Assembly (NCBI RefSeq): GCF_024494355.1
Contig: NZ_JAKNQY010000023.1
Location: forward strand, 1 to 64,000
Source: Pseudomonas sp. Q11
GTDB lineage: Bacteria > Pseudomonadota > Gammaproteobacteria > Pseudomonadales > Pseudomonadaceae
Direction: 5' to 3'
Length of the DNA stretch: 64,000 nt
Positions 7,463 to 15,480 of this stretch are shown here, one piece after another; positions within the stretch are counted from its first letter, which is position 1, and each line of letters begins with the position of its first letter. The notes below the pieces were generated by a model that had not been told where the DNA came from, did not search any database, and saw nothing but the letters and a program-made list of their open reading frames with translations. A program made the translations under genes and the position numbers.

Positions 7463-7482
7463 TGTAGCTACATTGGCGCTAC
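7463..7482. promoter_or_regulatory. Probable operator of the dinJ-yafQ operon
   Basis: TGTAGCTACA (7463-7472) is a perfect palindrome, and GTAGC recurs inverted as GCTAC at 7478-7482. It lies directly upstream of dinJ, where RHH antitoxins normally bind. Binding is inferred from position only. Confidence 0.45.
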
Positions 7483-7889
7483 CTCAGAGCATTGTGGTAG
7501 GACTGCCGCCATGGGTCAACGTCAGGTGGATAAGCGGCCTGTATGGATAAAAGGCAGGTTTGGCATCGTCTGTATTAAGGGGTGTATTCCAACATGAGTT
7601 TCTAAGGGCGAATATCAGAACGATCAGCCATGAGACTGAGAGTGCTCCGAGATCCGTGCAGGATTTTTCGCAAGGCCGCCCCATATGCCCCCCGCTAACT
7701 GATCCTGGTCAGCACCAACTGGGCAAAATCCCCAAATCCCGCATAAGCTCCAACCATCGCCTGCCAGAGCTTTTCGCCACAAAACCGCGACAATCGTGGC
7801 AAGGTACATGATGATAGCCGGTATGCACTGCCTGACCCTGGCCAGGTGCACAACAATAGCGAGCCCACTTAAGCAGAGGGCATTACCTT
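7483..7889. other. Intergenic stretch, no gene recognised
   Basis: It separates the divergent dinJ and LysR genes and must hold their promoters. Short frames on both strands have no recognisable product. I see no clear repeat or terminator. Confidence 0.5.
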
Positions 7890-8816
7890 ATGGATAGCAG
7901 AACCTTACGCAACCTCATGCGCATCGTGCAGACCGGCTCCTTGTCGGCGGCGGCGGAACATTCGTGCCTCACGGTGCAGGCATTGGCGGCACAGTTGAAC
8001 AAAGTTGAGGAGCAGTTCGGCTTCCGGCTGTTCCGGCGTTCGAACAAAGGCCTGACGTTGACGAGCCAAGGCTCGGAACTGACGCCGTTCATGGATCAGG
8101 TGCTGGTTGCCACGCGGCAGTTGGAAGAGAAGGTCGCAGCGCTGAAGACGCCCCGGCAGCGCACGCTGAGAGTGGCGCTCAATACCACCCTGCCGGCGGA
8201 GTTCAACCGGCGGATGATCGATCGGCTGATCGCCGTGTTTCCCCAATATCAGTTGGAGTTCAGTTACGCCGAGTCGATGGAGAACCTGAGCAAGCTCAAA
8301 AACGAAGACTTTGACCTGGCGATCCTCATCGGCCCGCAGCAGAGCGGCTATTCCAGCATCACCATGCCGGATGTTCAGGTGCAGGTGGTCGGCGCCCATT
8401 GTGGCGACGAGGACGATTCCCTCGGTTTGCTCGGCGATAAGTTTCAGGTGCGTCCGGCAGAAGAATGTCCGTATTCCCACAGTTTCCTTCGTTTCCTGGA
8501 TGCCGGCCTGGGCGAGTACGGCTCGAGCCAGCGGATGGTGTATTCCTGCAGTGAAACGCTGACGTTGTCGTTGATCACTCAGCTCGATGGCTTGGGGCTG
8601 GTGTCCCGGGAAGCGGCGTTGCGTAACGACTTGACGATCTTCCCGGACTTCGAGGATTTCCTCGAAGTCCGCCTGGCGGTGAATAATCCGGAGCTGTCCG
8701 GCCAGGCGCTGCACGATGTTGTGGACCTGACGCTAAAGGAACGAACCGAGCGCGATATACGCCGCCGTGCCCACCGCCACACTGAGAAACAGGTTGCGGC
8801 TGAAGTACGCACATAA
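7890..8816 (+). CDS. LysR-family transcriptional regulator (308 aa)
   Basis: The N-terminal winged HTH (residues 1-60: TGSLSAAAEHSCLTVQALAAQLNKVE, then FRRSNKGLTLTSQG) and a co-inducer domain from about 88 are typical. The ligand is unknown. The last 28 codons overlap azlD on the opposite strand (8733-8816), so the C-terminal tail is read antisense to the end of that gene. Convergent placement beside the dioxygenase-GNAT-azlCD operon makes it a candidate regulator of that operon, but LysR regulators are more often divergent from their targets, so this is weak. Confidence 0.93.
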   Translation: MDSRTLRNLMRIVQTGSLSAAAEHSCLTVQALAAQLNKVEEQFGFRLFRRSNKGLTLTSQGSELTPFMDQVLVATRQLEEKVAALKTPRQRTLRVALNTTLPAEFNRRMIDRLIAVFPQYQLEFSYAESMENLSKLKNEDFDLAILIGPQQSGYSSITMPDVQVQVVGAHCGDEDDSLGLLGDKFQVRPAEECPYSHSFLRFLDAGLGEYGSSQRMVYSCSETLTLSLITQLDGLGLVSREAALRNDLTIFPDFEDFLEVRLAVNNPELSGQALHDVVDLTLKERTERDIRRRAHRHTEKQVAAEVRT

Positions 8817-9050
8817 CAGCGTCGGAATCGCGGCATAAAATTCCGGGCGGTCGAGTTGTATCTGCTGATCCTTGATCAACAACGGGGTGAGGCTGATGGC
8901 AGCGACGATCGCCACCGGCAGGTACTCCAGGGCTCGGGCGACGAAAGGAGGCCAGTTTTCAGTGTTGACCTGCAGCGGCAGGGCCCTTGGCAGAAAGGTC
9001 ACCGCCATCATCAGTGCCACGACCAGGATCAGGAACGTTTGGTCAGGCAT
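8733..9050 (-). CDS. azlD: AzlD branched-chain amino acid export subunit (105 aa)
   Basis: Small membrane partner of AzlC; together they form a LIV-E type exporter, known for branched-chain amino acids and analogues. Four hydrophobic segments are visible. The conserved FLPRALPL motif follows the first helix, and YLPVAIVAAISLTPLL the second. I chose the ATG at 9050, which gives the usual length and a 22-base overlap with azlC; the longer upstream frame runs inside azlC. It is the last gene of a four-gene operon, convergent with the LysR gene. Confidence 0.9.
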   Translation of the reverse strand: MPDQTFLILVVALMMAVTFLPRALPLQVNTENWPPFVARALEYLPVAIVAAISLTPLLIKDQQIQLDRPEFYAAIPTLLCAYFSRNLFLSVAVGTAAYIALGSFL

Positions 9051-9742
9051 ACGCCCACCCCGCAGCCAACGAACGTGGCAATGAAGACATTGAACGGCGA
9101 GCTGCCCAGCAGGCTCAGCCCGCCCATGCAGACGACCGCCGCCAGGGCAGCGATCAGTTTGTTCCGGGTGTTGCACAGCGAAACCAGCACGTAGAGCATC
9201 ATCGCGGTCAGGGCGTAGTCGAGCTGGTATTTGATCAGGTGCGCCGCGTATTGCGCACACACCGCTCCCAACAGGCCGCCAAGCACCCAGGAGGTGTGGC
9301 AAAAGAGGTTGAAGCCGATCAGGTAACGCACGCTGACCGGTGCCCCGGTGCCGAGCTTGACGCTGTGGAAGGCGAACGACTCATCCGTGAGCCCCGCCGC
9401 GTAGCACCAGCGCTCGAAACGACTGAGCCCCAACGCACGCAGTGCCTTGGCCATGTACACCGACATCAGCATGTGTCGCGCGTTGATCAGGAAGGTGGTG
9501 AGCACGATGGTGGTCAGCGAGGCTCCGCTGGAAATCAACGCCAGCGCCGCAAATTGTGAAGCGCCCGCGTAAACGAACAGGCACATCGCCACCGGCAGCC
9601 ACAAGGGCAACCCGGCGTTGACCGCCATCAGACCGAACACAAACGAAACCGTAAAATAACCCGCTACCACCGGACTGGCTTCAGCAAAGGTACGCGAGGC
9701 TTGTTGTTCGACCACCAGCGGCTGGCTGGAAGTCTTGCTCAT
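9029..9742 (-). CDS. azlC: AzlC-type amino acid exporter (237 aa)
   Basis: Large subunit of an AzlCD exporter in the inner membrane. Visible family marks are the N-terminal cytoplasmic lead, PVVAGYFTVSFVFGLMA, the FVYAGASQFAALALI segment and TTFLINARHMLMSVYMA, with about eight membrane helices. Its start overlaps the GNAT stop as ATGA and its end overlaps azlD, so all three are translationally coupled. The substrate is probably an amino acid, perhaps the product of the dioxygenase two genes upstream (inference). Confidence 0.93.
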   Translation of the reverse strand: MSKTSSQPLVVEQQASRTFAEASPVVAGYFTVSFVFGLMAVNAGLPLWLPVAMCLFVYAGASQFAALALISSGASLTTIVLTTFLINARHMLMSVYMAKALRALGLSRFERWCYAAGLTDESFAFHSVKLGTGAPVSVRYLIGFNLFCHTSWVLGGLLGAVCAQYAAHLIKYQLDYALTAMMLYVLVSLCNTRNKLIAALAAVVCMGGLSLLGSSPFNVFIATFVGCGVGVCLTKRS

Positions 9743-10176
9743 AGATCCCTCTCGAAAGTGATTTCACCCCGAGGCTCGCAAAAGCCTTGGGCTGCCCAAA
9801 ACCGCTTGCCGGCCAGATTAGCATCGTCGACGAACAGGAACATGCGCAGTACGCCGACCCGTTTCATGTCGGCCGATGCAGCCTCCACCAAGCGCTGGCC
9901 CAGGCCTCGGGTACGATGCCTTGGGCTGACCGCCAGGTGATTGATGGTGCCACGGGTGCCGAGCATGCCGCCAATCACCGCCCCCACCACTTCACCACTG
10001 ACATCGACGGCCAGGTACGCAGTGGTAGTGTCCTGCAACAACACCCCACGCAAGAATCGGGCATCCTGCCACTCGCAGAACGACACTTCGTCGAAACCGC
10101 GAAAGAACTGCTCCAGTCGTTCGGCGTCCCTGACCATTGCCCGGCGCAACAGAACCTGTTGCTCCAGATCGTCCAT
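9739..10176 (-). CDS. GNAT N-acetyltransferase (145 aa)
   Basis: Acetyl-CoA-dependent acetyltransferase fold: strand-helix start, VVGAVIGGM, then strand NHLAVSP followed by the CoA-binding motif A (RHRTRGLGQRLVEAA) and a C-terminal FWAAQGFCEPRGE segment typical of small-molecule GNATs. I chose the ATG at 10176, which avoids a long overlap with the dioxygenase gene. It lies between a PF10014 dioxygenase (13-base gap) and azlC (4-base overlap), so it likely acts on the same amino acid, either as a modification step or as self-protection. The substrate is not shown by the sequence. Confidence 0.88.
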   Translation of the reverse strand: MDDLEQQVLLRRAMVRDAERLEQFFRGFDEVSFCEWQDARFLRGVLLQDTTTAYLAVDVSGEVVGAVIGGMLGTRGTINHLAVSPRHRTRGLGQRLVEAASADMKRVGVLRMFLFVDDANLAGKRFWAAQGFCEPRGEITFERDL

Positions 10177-10189
10177 GGGTTCGAGCTGT

Positions 10190-10936
10190 TCAGCGAACAA
10201 TGTCAAAAGCGGTCCCGGGCCGCGAGAAGGAAATCGCCAGGATCTGCCTGAAAGCCATTTCATGACTGTGGGCGTTCCGGGCCGGGGTGACGTAATGACG
10301 CATGTCGCGGTCGAGGAAGAAGGTGGTGTCGAGAATGTCCTCGTAGGTCATCGCCGCCAGTTGTTCTTCCTGGGCGGTGTACAGACGACTCTCTGCGCCG
10401 GCCACATTATGACGGCCCCAGAAATGCACGCCGCTGAACGGATACCCGTCGCAATGGATCCCTTCAGGGGTGATTTCCAGTTGCTTGCCCGGCTTGATCT
10501 CGATACGGATCTGATGGATCTGGCACTGCCAGATTTCCTCGTGCAGTTCCTGGGGGAGGACGTTCTTGTACACCTCAAAGTCCGTGTCGATCAGACTGCG
10601 CATCACCGGTGAGTTGATCACTTCGTTGGAAAAGTCCTGGAAGTGCCGCTCCAGTCCACCGACATAGCTGTTGTTGGTCTTGGACTGAATGTAGGCCCGG
10701 TGTTCGAGCTGCGTGAGGTCGCGGGTCCTGGGGTTGTATTCGAAGTCGCTGTAGCGGCGAAAACGCATGCCTGACTCGGCCTGGCCGTAGTAACTGTCGG
10801 GCTCCATGTTTTCCCAGCTTTTGGTCAGCCGGACAAAGTCGCCGAAATGACCGTAGAGATTGAAGTCTCCACCGCGGACGTTGACGTATTTGTCACGCCT
10901 CAGCGCTTCGCCTACTTCCCTGTTCAGAACGATCAT
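10190..10936 (-). CDS. PF10014-type Fe(II)/2OG amino-acid dioxygenase (248 aa)
   Basis: Resembles the 2OG-Fe dioxygenase family whose characterised members hydroxylate free L-amino acids, such as the isoleucine 4-hydroxylase of Bacillus. The facial-triad H-x-D is in EGIHCDGYPFSGVHFW, and a distal His is in the FLDRDMRHYVTPARN region. RPGTAFDIVR closes the protein. The length of about 240-250 is normal for the family. The start at 10936 has GGAG about 11 bases upstream. It leads an operon with a GNAT and the AzlCD exporter, the strongest functional clue. The exact amino acid hydroxylated is unknown. Confidence 0.85.
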   Translation of the reverse strand: MIVLNREVGEALRRDKYVNVRGGDFNLYGHFGDFVRLTKSWENMEPDSYYGQAESGMRFRRYSDFEYNPRTRDLTQLEHRAYIQSKTNNSYVGGLERHFQDFSNEVINSPVMRSLIDTDFEVYKNVLPQELHEEIWQCQIHQIRIEIKPGKQLEITPEGIHCDGYPFSGVHFWGRHNVAGAESRLYTAQEEQLAAMTYEDILDTTFFLDRDMRHYVTPARNAHSHEMAFRQILAISFSRPGTAFDIVR

Positions 10937-11015
10937 TTTTCATAGGTCTCCACTGCATTGAGCGGCCTAATCTAGTAGGTACAGGATTTACGTCCATGAG
11001 AAAGTATTTGAGGCA

Positions 11016-11034
11016 TTTCAAGCCGTGCTTGAAA
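11016..11034. promoter_or_regulatory. Inverted repeat upstream of the dioxygenase operon
   Basis: TTTCAAGC-CGT-GCTTGAAA has perfect 8-base arms and lies about 80 bases upstream of the operon start. Size and symmetry suit an operator. No regulator can be assigned; the neighbouring LysR protein is one candidate. Confidence 0.4.
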
Positions 11035-11110
11035 CGGTGCAGAATGTTTCATTAGTACGACTTTTTCTCGGGAAAACAGACTGTTTCAACGGTATTTTCG
11101 CCGCCCAAAG

Positions 11111-11141
11111 AAAAAACCCCGAGTTTGCGCTCGGGGTTTTT
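11111..11141 (-). terminator. Terminator of the oprD gene
   Basis: CCCCGAG and CTCGGGG pair around TTTGCG and are flanked by A6 and T5, so it can work in both directions. It lies about 30 bases past the porin stop codon. Confidence 0.85.
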
Positions 11142-11169
11142 CATCAGGCGTTTGTAACGTGATCAGGCA

Positions 11170-12456
11170 TCAGAAGACGCTGATCGGATAATCCACGAAC
11201 ACCCGCAGCTCGTTGCCGCTGACGTTGTACTCGCTGGATTTCTGCGAAACACGCAGGAACGAACTGCGCAACCGCACGCTCAGGTCTTTGGCGGGGCCGT
11301 TCTGGACCACGTACTTGAACTGGTTGAAGATCTCGCGCTCGGTGCCGCCTTCGCTGGTGGACGTGGTGATGTTATCGCCGCGCACATAAGCCACGTTGTA
11401 CGTCAGGCCGGGAATCCCGAACGTGGTGAAATCCAGGCCATAACCCAGTTGCCAGCTACGTTCGTCTTCAGCATTGAAGTCGGACCAGTAGGAGTTGGCC
11501 AGGTAGATCGTATTGCCGCCGTCACCCACACGATTCTGCTCACGCTGATAACCACCGTAGGCGTAGCCCAGGTTGCTGTCGCCGGTGCTGCGCTGGTGGG
11601 CGAGCGTAAAACTGTGCGGCCCGCTGGCGAAAGTGGCGGCCAGGCTCCAGATCTTGTTGTCGTCGCCAGTGACGTTGTTTTCGCGAACATAGCTGTTGTC
11701 CAGCTTGGTGCGATAGCCGTTGAAGTCCAGGGTCAGGGACTGATCCTTGGCCAGCGGGAATACGTAGTTGGCGTTCACGTACTGTTTCTTCAACACGTCC
11801 TCGACATCCGAGGCATAGAGCGAAGCCTTGAACTGCTCGGTGAACTGATAGCTGCCGCCCAATACATTGATCGACTTCAGACCACCGCTGTCACGACCCT
11901 CGGCGCTCTTGCGCGATTCGGCGGTAAAACGTCCAGCGTTCAGCTCCAGGCCCTTGATCTCTTTGGAGGTGATCAGCGTGCCGGTGTAGCTTTCTGGCAG
12001 CAGGCGCGAGTTGTCATAGTTCAGCACGGGCAGGGCCGGCATCTGGTCGCCGTAGGCCAACACGGTATTGGAAACACGGAATTTGACCGCCGCACCAAAC
12101 TTGGACAGGTCATCGGCCGCGTTGCCGCTGTCACCTTGCTTGAAGAAGTCGATGCCGCCCGCACCGCTGCGACCTTTGCCGCCATCCAGACGCAGCGCGT
12201 ACAGACCGAAGGCGTCAACACCCACACCTACAGTGCCTTGGGTAAAACCGGACGAGAACGTTCCGATGGCGGCCTGGCCCCATTCGGCTTTGTCTTCGTT
12301 ACCGTTTTTGTAGTCGCGATTGATATAGGCGTTGCGTAACAGCACGTTCAGGCTGCTGTCCTCAACGAACCCCTTGGACTCAGCCTGGTCGCTGGCCATG
12401 GCGTGTGTCGTGTTTAAAATCCCCAGTGCGATCAGAGCAATGCGCTTGTTCAACAT
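11170..12456 (-). CDS. OprD-family outer membrane porin (428 aa)
   Basis: Substrate-specific outer membrane channel of the OprD/Occ family. It has a Sec signal peptide of about 22 residues (cut near AMA-S) and the N-terminal SKGFVEDSSLNVLLRNAYINRDY signature. The barrel carries alternating aromatic strands, with the family C-terminal VFVDYPISVF. The length is typical of family members. Substrates are small carboxylates or basic amino acids depending on subgroup; which one cannot be told here. It is flanked by terminators on both sides and is monocistronic. Promoter sequence must lie in 12457-12550. Confidence 0.95.
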   Translation of the reverse strand: MLNKRIALIALGILNTTHAMASDQAESKGFVEDSSLNVLLRNAYINRDYKNGNEDKAEWGQAAIGTFSSGFTQGTVGVGVDAFGLYALRLDGGKGRSGAGGIDFFKQGDSGNAADDLSKFGAAVKFRVSNTVLAYGDQMPALPVLNYDNSRLLPESYTGTLITSKEIKGLELNAGRFTAESRKSAEGRDSGGLKSINVLGGSYQFTEQFKASLYASDVEDVLKKQYVNANYVFPLAKDQSLTLDFNGYRTKLDNSYVRENNVTGDDNKIWSLAATFASGPHSFTLAHQRSTGDSNLGYAYGGYQREQNRVGDGGNTIYLANSYWSDFNAEDERSWQLGYGLDFTTFGIPGLTYNVAYVRGDNITTSTSEGGTEREIFNQFKYVVQNGPAKDLSVRLRSSFLRVSQKSSEYNVSGNELRVFVDYPISVF

Positions 12457-12551
12457 GATTATTTTCCTTGTACGGGTTGATACGCACTGCGACGGGCAGC
12501 CGAAACGGCGCTTTTGCGCTCTTTTTCGGACTCTTGCTCCTGAAAATAACG

Positions 12552-12590
12552 AAAAGGCCCGGCCACGAATGAGCGTGGCGGGCCTTTTTA
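12552..12590. terminator. Bidirectional hairpin upstream of oprD
   Basis: AAAGGCCCG-CCACG pairs with CGTGG-CGGGCCTTT, with a T5 run on the plus strand. It lies about 95 bases upstream of the porin start. On the minus strand it would insulate oprD from upstream transcription or act in its leader. Confidence 0.65.
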
Positions 12591-12743
12591 TTATTTAAGA
12601 GTCATGGCTGTTAGCCACAGGCGTGGACGAATCCTAGTCCCGCCCTCAACAATGTGTCAATTTCGTGAATCGTCTGTAATTAGGCTAAAAAACTCTAAAA
12701 ACAACTTTCAAAGGTTCAGTATCCGGCACAAAACCATCAGCCA

Positions 12744-12778
12744 CAAAAAAAGCGCTGCCATCCTGGCAAACGCCTTTT
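12744..12778 (-). terminator. Terminator of the 67-aa gene at 12795
   Basis: On the minus strand TGCCA-GGA-TGGCA with a GCG/CGC extension precedes a T7 run. It starts about 17 bases after the stop codon of the small gene. The bases from 12591 to 12743 hold no gene I can support. Confidence 0.6.
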
Positions 12779-12794
12779 ATCAATCCGTTGAATG

Positions 12795-12998
12795 CTAGCC
12801 TTGCATCACATCCCATAATGCTTCCAGCTCAGCCTCGCTGAACAGGCCAGCCGGATAGCGTTCCATGATCATCCGACGCGGGTCGGGTTCTCTGATCTGA
12901 CGCGTTCCGTTGGACTTCAACCACTGTGCCAAGGCTTTAAGCGACTCACCATTCACAACGGCCAAGGGATGGTATGTGCGCTCGCTTATCATATTCAT
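12795..12998 (-). CDS. Hypothetical protein (67 aa)
   Basis: No family recognised. The protein is short and helical, beginning MNMISERTYHPLAVVNGESL and ending FSEAELEALWDVMQG. I chose the ATG at 12998 over an upstream one at 13040 because AGGAGAGGG lies at good spacing before it. A terminator follows and another lies upstream, so it is a separate unit. The clean ribosome site, terminator and codon use support a real gene of unknown role. Confidence 0.65.
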   Translation of the reverse strand: MNMISERTYHPLAVVNGESLKALAQWLKSNGTRQIREPDPRRMIMERYPAGLFSEAELEALWDVMQG

Positions 12999-13132
12999 TC
13001 CAGCGCCCTCTCCTGGTTGATGAGCGGCCAATTTATCCAAGGTTTATGACAAAACAACTCAGCTCCGCTCCCCAGAACTGCCAGGAAGCAGATACAAGAG
13101 CTGTGCCAATGTATCCGCGCGGCCAATAGACA

Positions 13133-13172
13133 AACAAAAAAAGGCCCGCATCCCCAACCAGGCCGCGGGCCA
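13133..13172 (-). terminator. Terminator of the aguBA operon
   Basis: GGCCCGC pairs with GCGGGCC, followed by T7 on the minus strand, about 70 bases past the aguA stop codon. Confidence 0.8.
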
Positions 13173-13243
13173 TACCAGAATGGATCCAAAAACACCCGCG
13201 CAGAGCCGCCGCGAGCGCTATCAGCGGTCTGTTACATCACCAC

Positions 13244-14350
13244 TCATTTTGTGCGCGGTGCAGGCTGCTGTTGGGTAAGGCAGTGGATGTTCCCACCCCC
13301 CAGTAACAGTTCGCGACCCGGCACCATGACCACTTCGTGCCGTGGAAAAAGGCTTTGCAGAAGCGCCTGCGCCGGGCCATCCAGCGGATCGTCAAAGCTC
13401 GGCGCGATGATGCCGCCATTGACGATCAGGAAATTCACGTAGGAGCCGGCCAACCGCACGGTCGGATTGCGCTCCTGGGAGCCTTGCACCGCGTCCACGC
13501 CGGCACACTCCTCTTCAGTGGCATACAACGGCCCCGGAATCGGCATCTTGTGCACTGTGAACGGGCGTCCCTTGGCGTCAGTGCTGTTTTGCAGCACTTC
13601 CAGCGCGGCGTGGCAGCGAGTGTGGTTCGGATCCTGCGGGTCGTCGGTCCAGGCCAGCAATACTTCGCCAGGGCGCACGTAGCAGCAGAAGTTATCCACA
13701 TGCCCATCGGTTTCGTCGTTGAACAGGCCATCCGGCAACCAGATGATCTTGTCCACCGCCAACTGCGCGCTGAGTACCGCCTCGATGTCTTCGCGGCTCA
13801 AGTGCGGGTTGCGATTACGGTTGAGCAGGCATTCCTCGGTGGTGATCAGGGTGCCCTCGCCATCGACGTGAATCGAGCCGCCCTCAAGCACGAAGCCTTC
13901 GGTGCGGTAACGCGGGCTGCGTTCAATCTCGAGAATCTTGCTGGCTACTTGCGAATCTCGGTTCCACGGCGCATACAGCCCCCCCTCAAAACCACCCCAG
14001 GCGTTGAAATCCCAGTCGACGCCGCGTACTTCGCCACTGTCGTTGATGACGAACGTCGGGCCGGTGTCCCGGACCCAGGCATCATCGCTGGACATTTCCA
14101 CCACGCGGATATTCGGCACGTCGAGCCGCGCCCGGGCATTTTCGTATTGGCTCGCGGACACCGCCACGGTCACCGGCTCAAAGCGGGCGATGGCTTTGGC
14201 GACCGCCACATGAGCGGCCTGCGCGGGTTTGCCGCCCAGGCGCCAGTTGTCCGGGCGCTCGGGCCAGACCATCCAGACCTGGGTCTGAGGTGCCCACTCG
14301 GCAGGCATGTGGAAACCATCCACGCGGGGAGTGCTGTGCAACGTTGTCAT
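13244..14350 (-). CDS. aguA: Agmatine deiminase AguA (368 aa)
   Basis: Converts agmatine to N-carbamoylputrescine and ammonia in the arginine decarboxylase route to putrescine. Family marks are the DDAWVRDTGP substrate loop, DWDFNAWGG, EGGSIHVDGEGT, ETDGHVDNFC, and the nucleophilic cysteine at about 357 in GGGNIHC. The length is exactly typical. It lies 3 bases downstream of aguB, so the two are coupled and supply consecutive steps. A strong terminator follows. No aguR-type regulator is adjacent. Confidence 0.98.
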   Translation of the reverse strand: MTTLHSTPRVDGFHMPAEWAPQTQVWMVWPERPDNWRLGGKPAQAAHVAVAKAIARFEPVTVAVSASQYENARARLDVPNIRVVEMSSDDAWVRDTGPTFVINDSGEVRGVDWDFNAWGGFEGGLYAPWNRDSQVASKILEIERSPRYRTEGFVLEGGSIHVDGEGTLITTEECLLNRNRNPHLSREDIEAVLSAQLAVDKIIWLPDGLFNDETDGHVDNFCCYVRPGEVLLAWTDDPQDPNHTRCHAALEVLQNSTDAKGRPFTVHKMPIPGPLYATEEECAGVDAVQGSQERNPTVRLAGSYVNFLIVNGGIIAPSFDDPLDGPAQALLQSLFPRHEVVMVPGRELLLGGGNIHCLTQQQPAPRTK

Positions 14351-14353
14351 AAA

Positions 14354-15232
<879 letters not shown>

Positions 15233-15367
15233 GAAGGGAGCTCCAGAGCATGGGTGGTGTCGACTTTATAGCCGATAAAAATCGGCTTTAGAAGCAAAAT
15301 AGATTCGAAGTCTCTCACCAGACGCCTTAAAACTCGACATAAATCGGACTATTAATCGCGCAAAGCC

Positions 15368-15460
15368 CTGTGGGAGCGGGCTTGCTCGCGAAGACGGCGG
15401 CACATTAATATCGCCTGCAACTGCCCCACCGCTTTCGCGAGCAAGCCCGCTCCCACAGGA
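15368..15460. repeat. Inverted REP pair (REPIN-like)
   Basis: GTGGGAGCGGGCTTGCTCGCGA at 15370 is mirrored by TCGCGAGCAAGCCCGCTCCCAC ending about 15457, with about 40 bases between. Confidence 0.85.
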
Positions 15461-15480
15461 AAAGCGTTTGCCTCAGTTAG

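Noticed and set aside
7484..7851. Short frames on both strands between dinJ and the LysR gene
   Set aside because: No ribosome sites or recognisable products; the region is best read as promoters.
12604..12798. Plus-strand frame between oprD and the 67-aa gene
   Set aside because: It runs through a terminator of the opposite strand and has no recognisable product.
15368..15460. Possible CRISPR-like repeats
   Set aside because: The repeats here and elsewhere are inverted REP pairs with no regular direct repeats or spacers and no cas genes.
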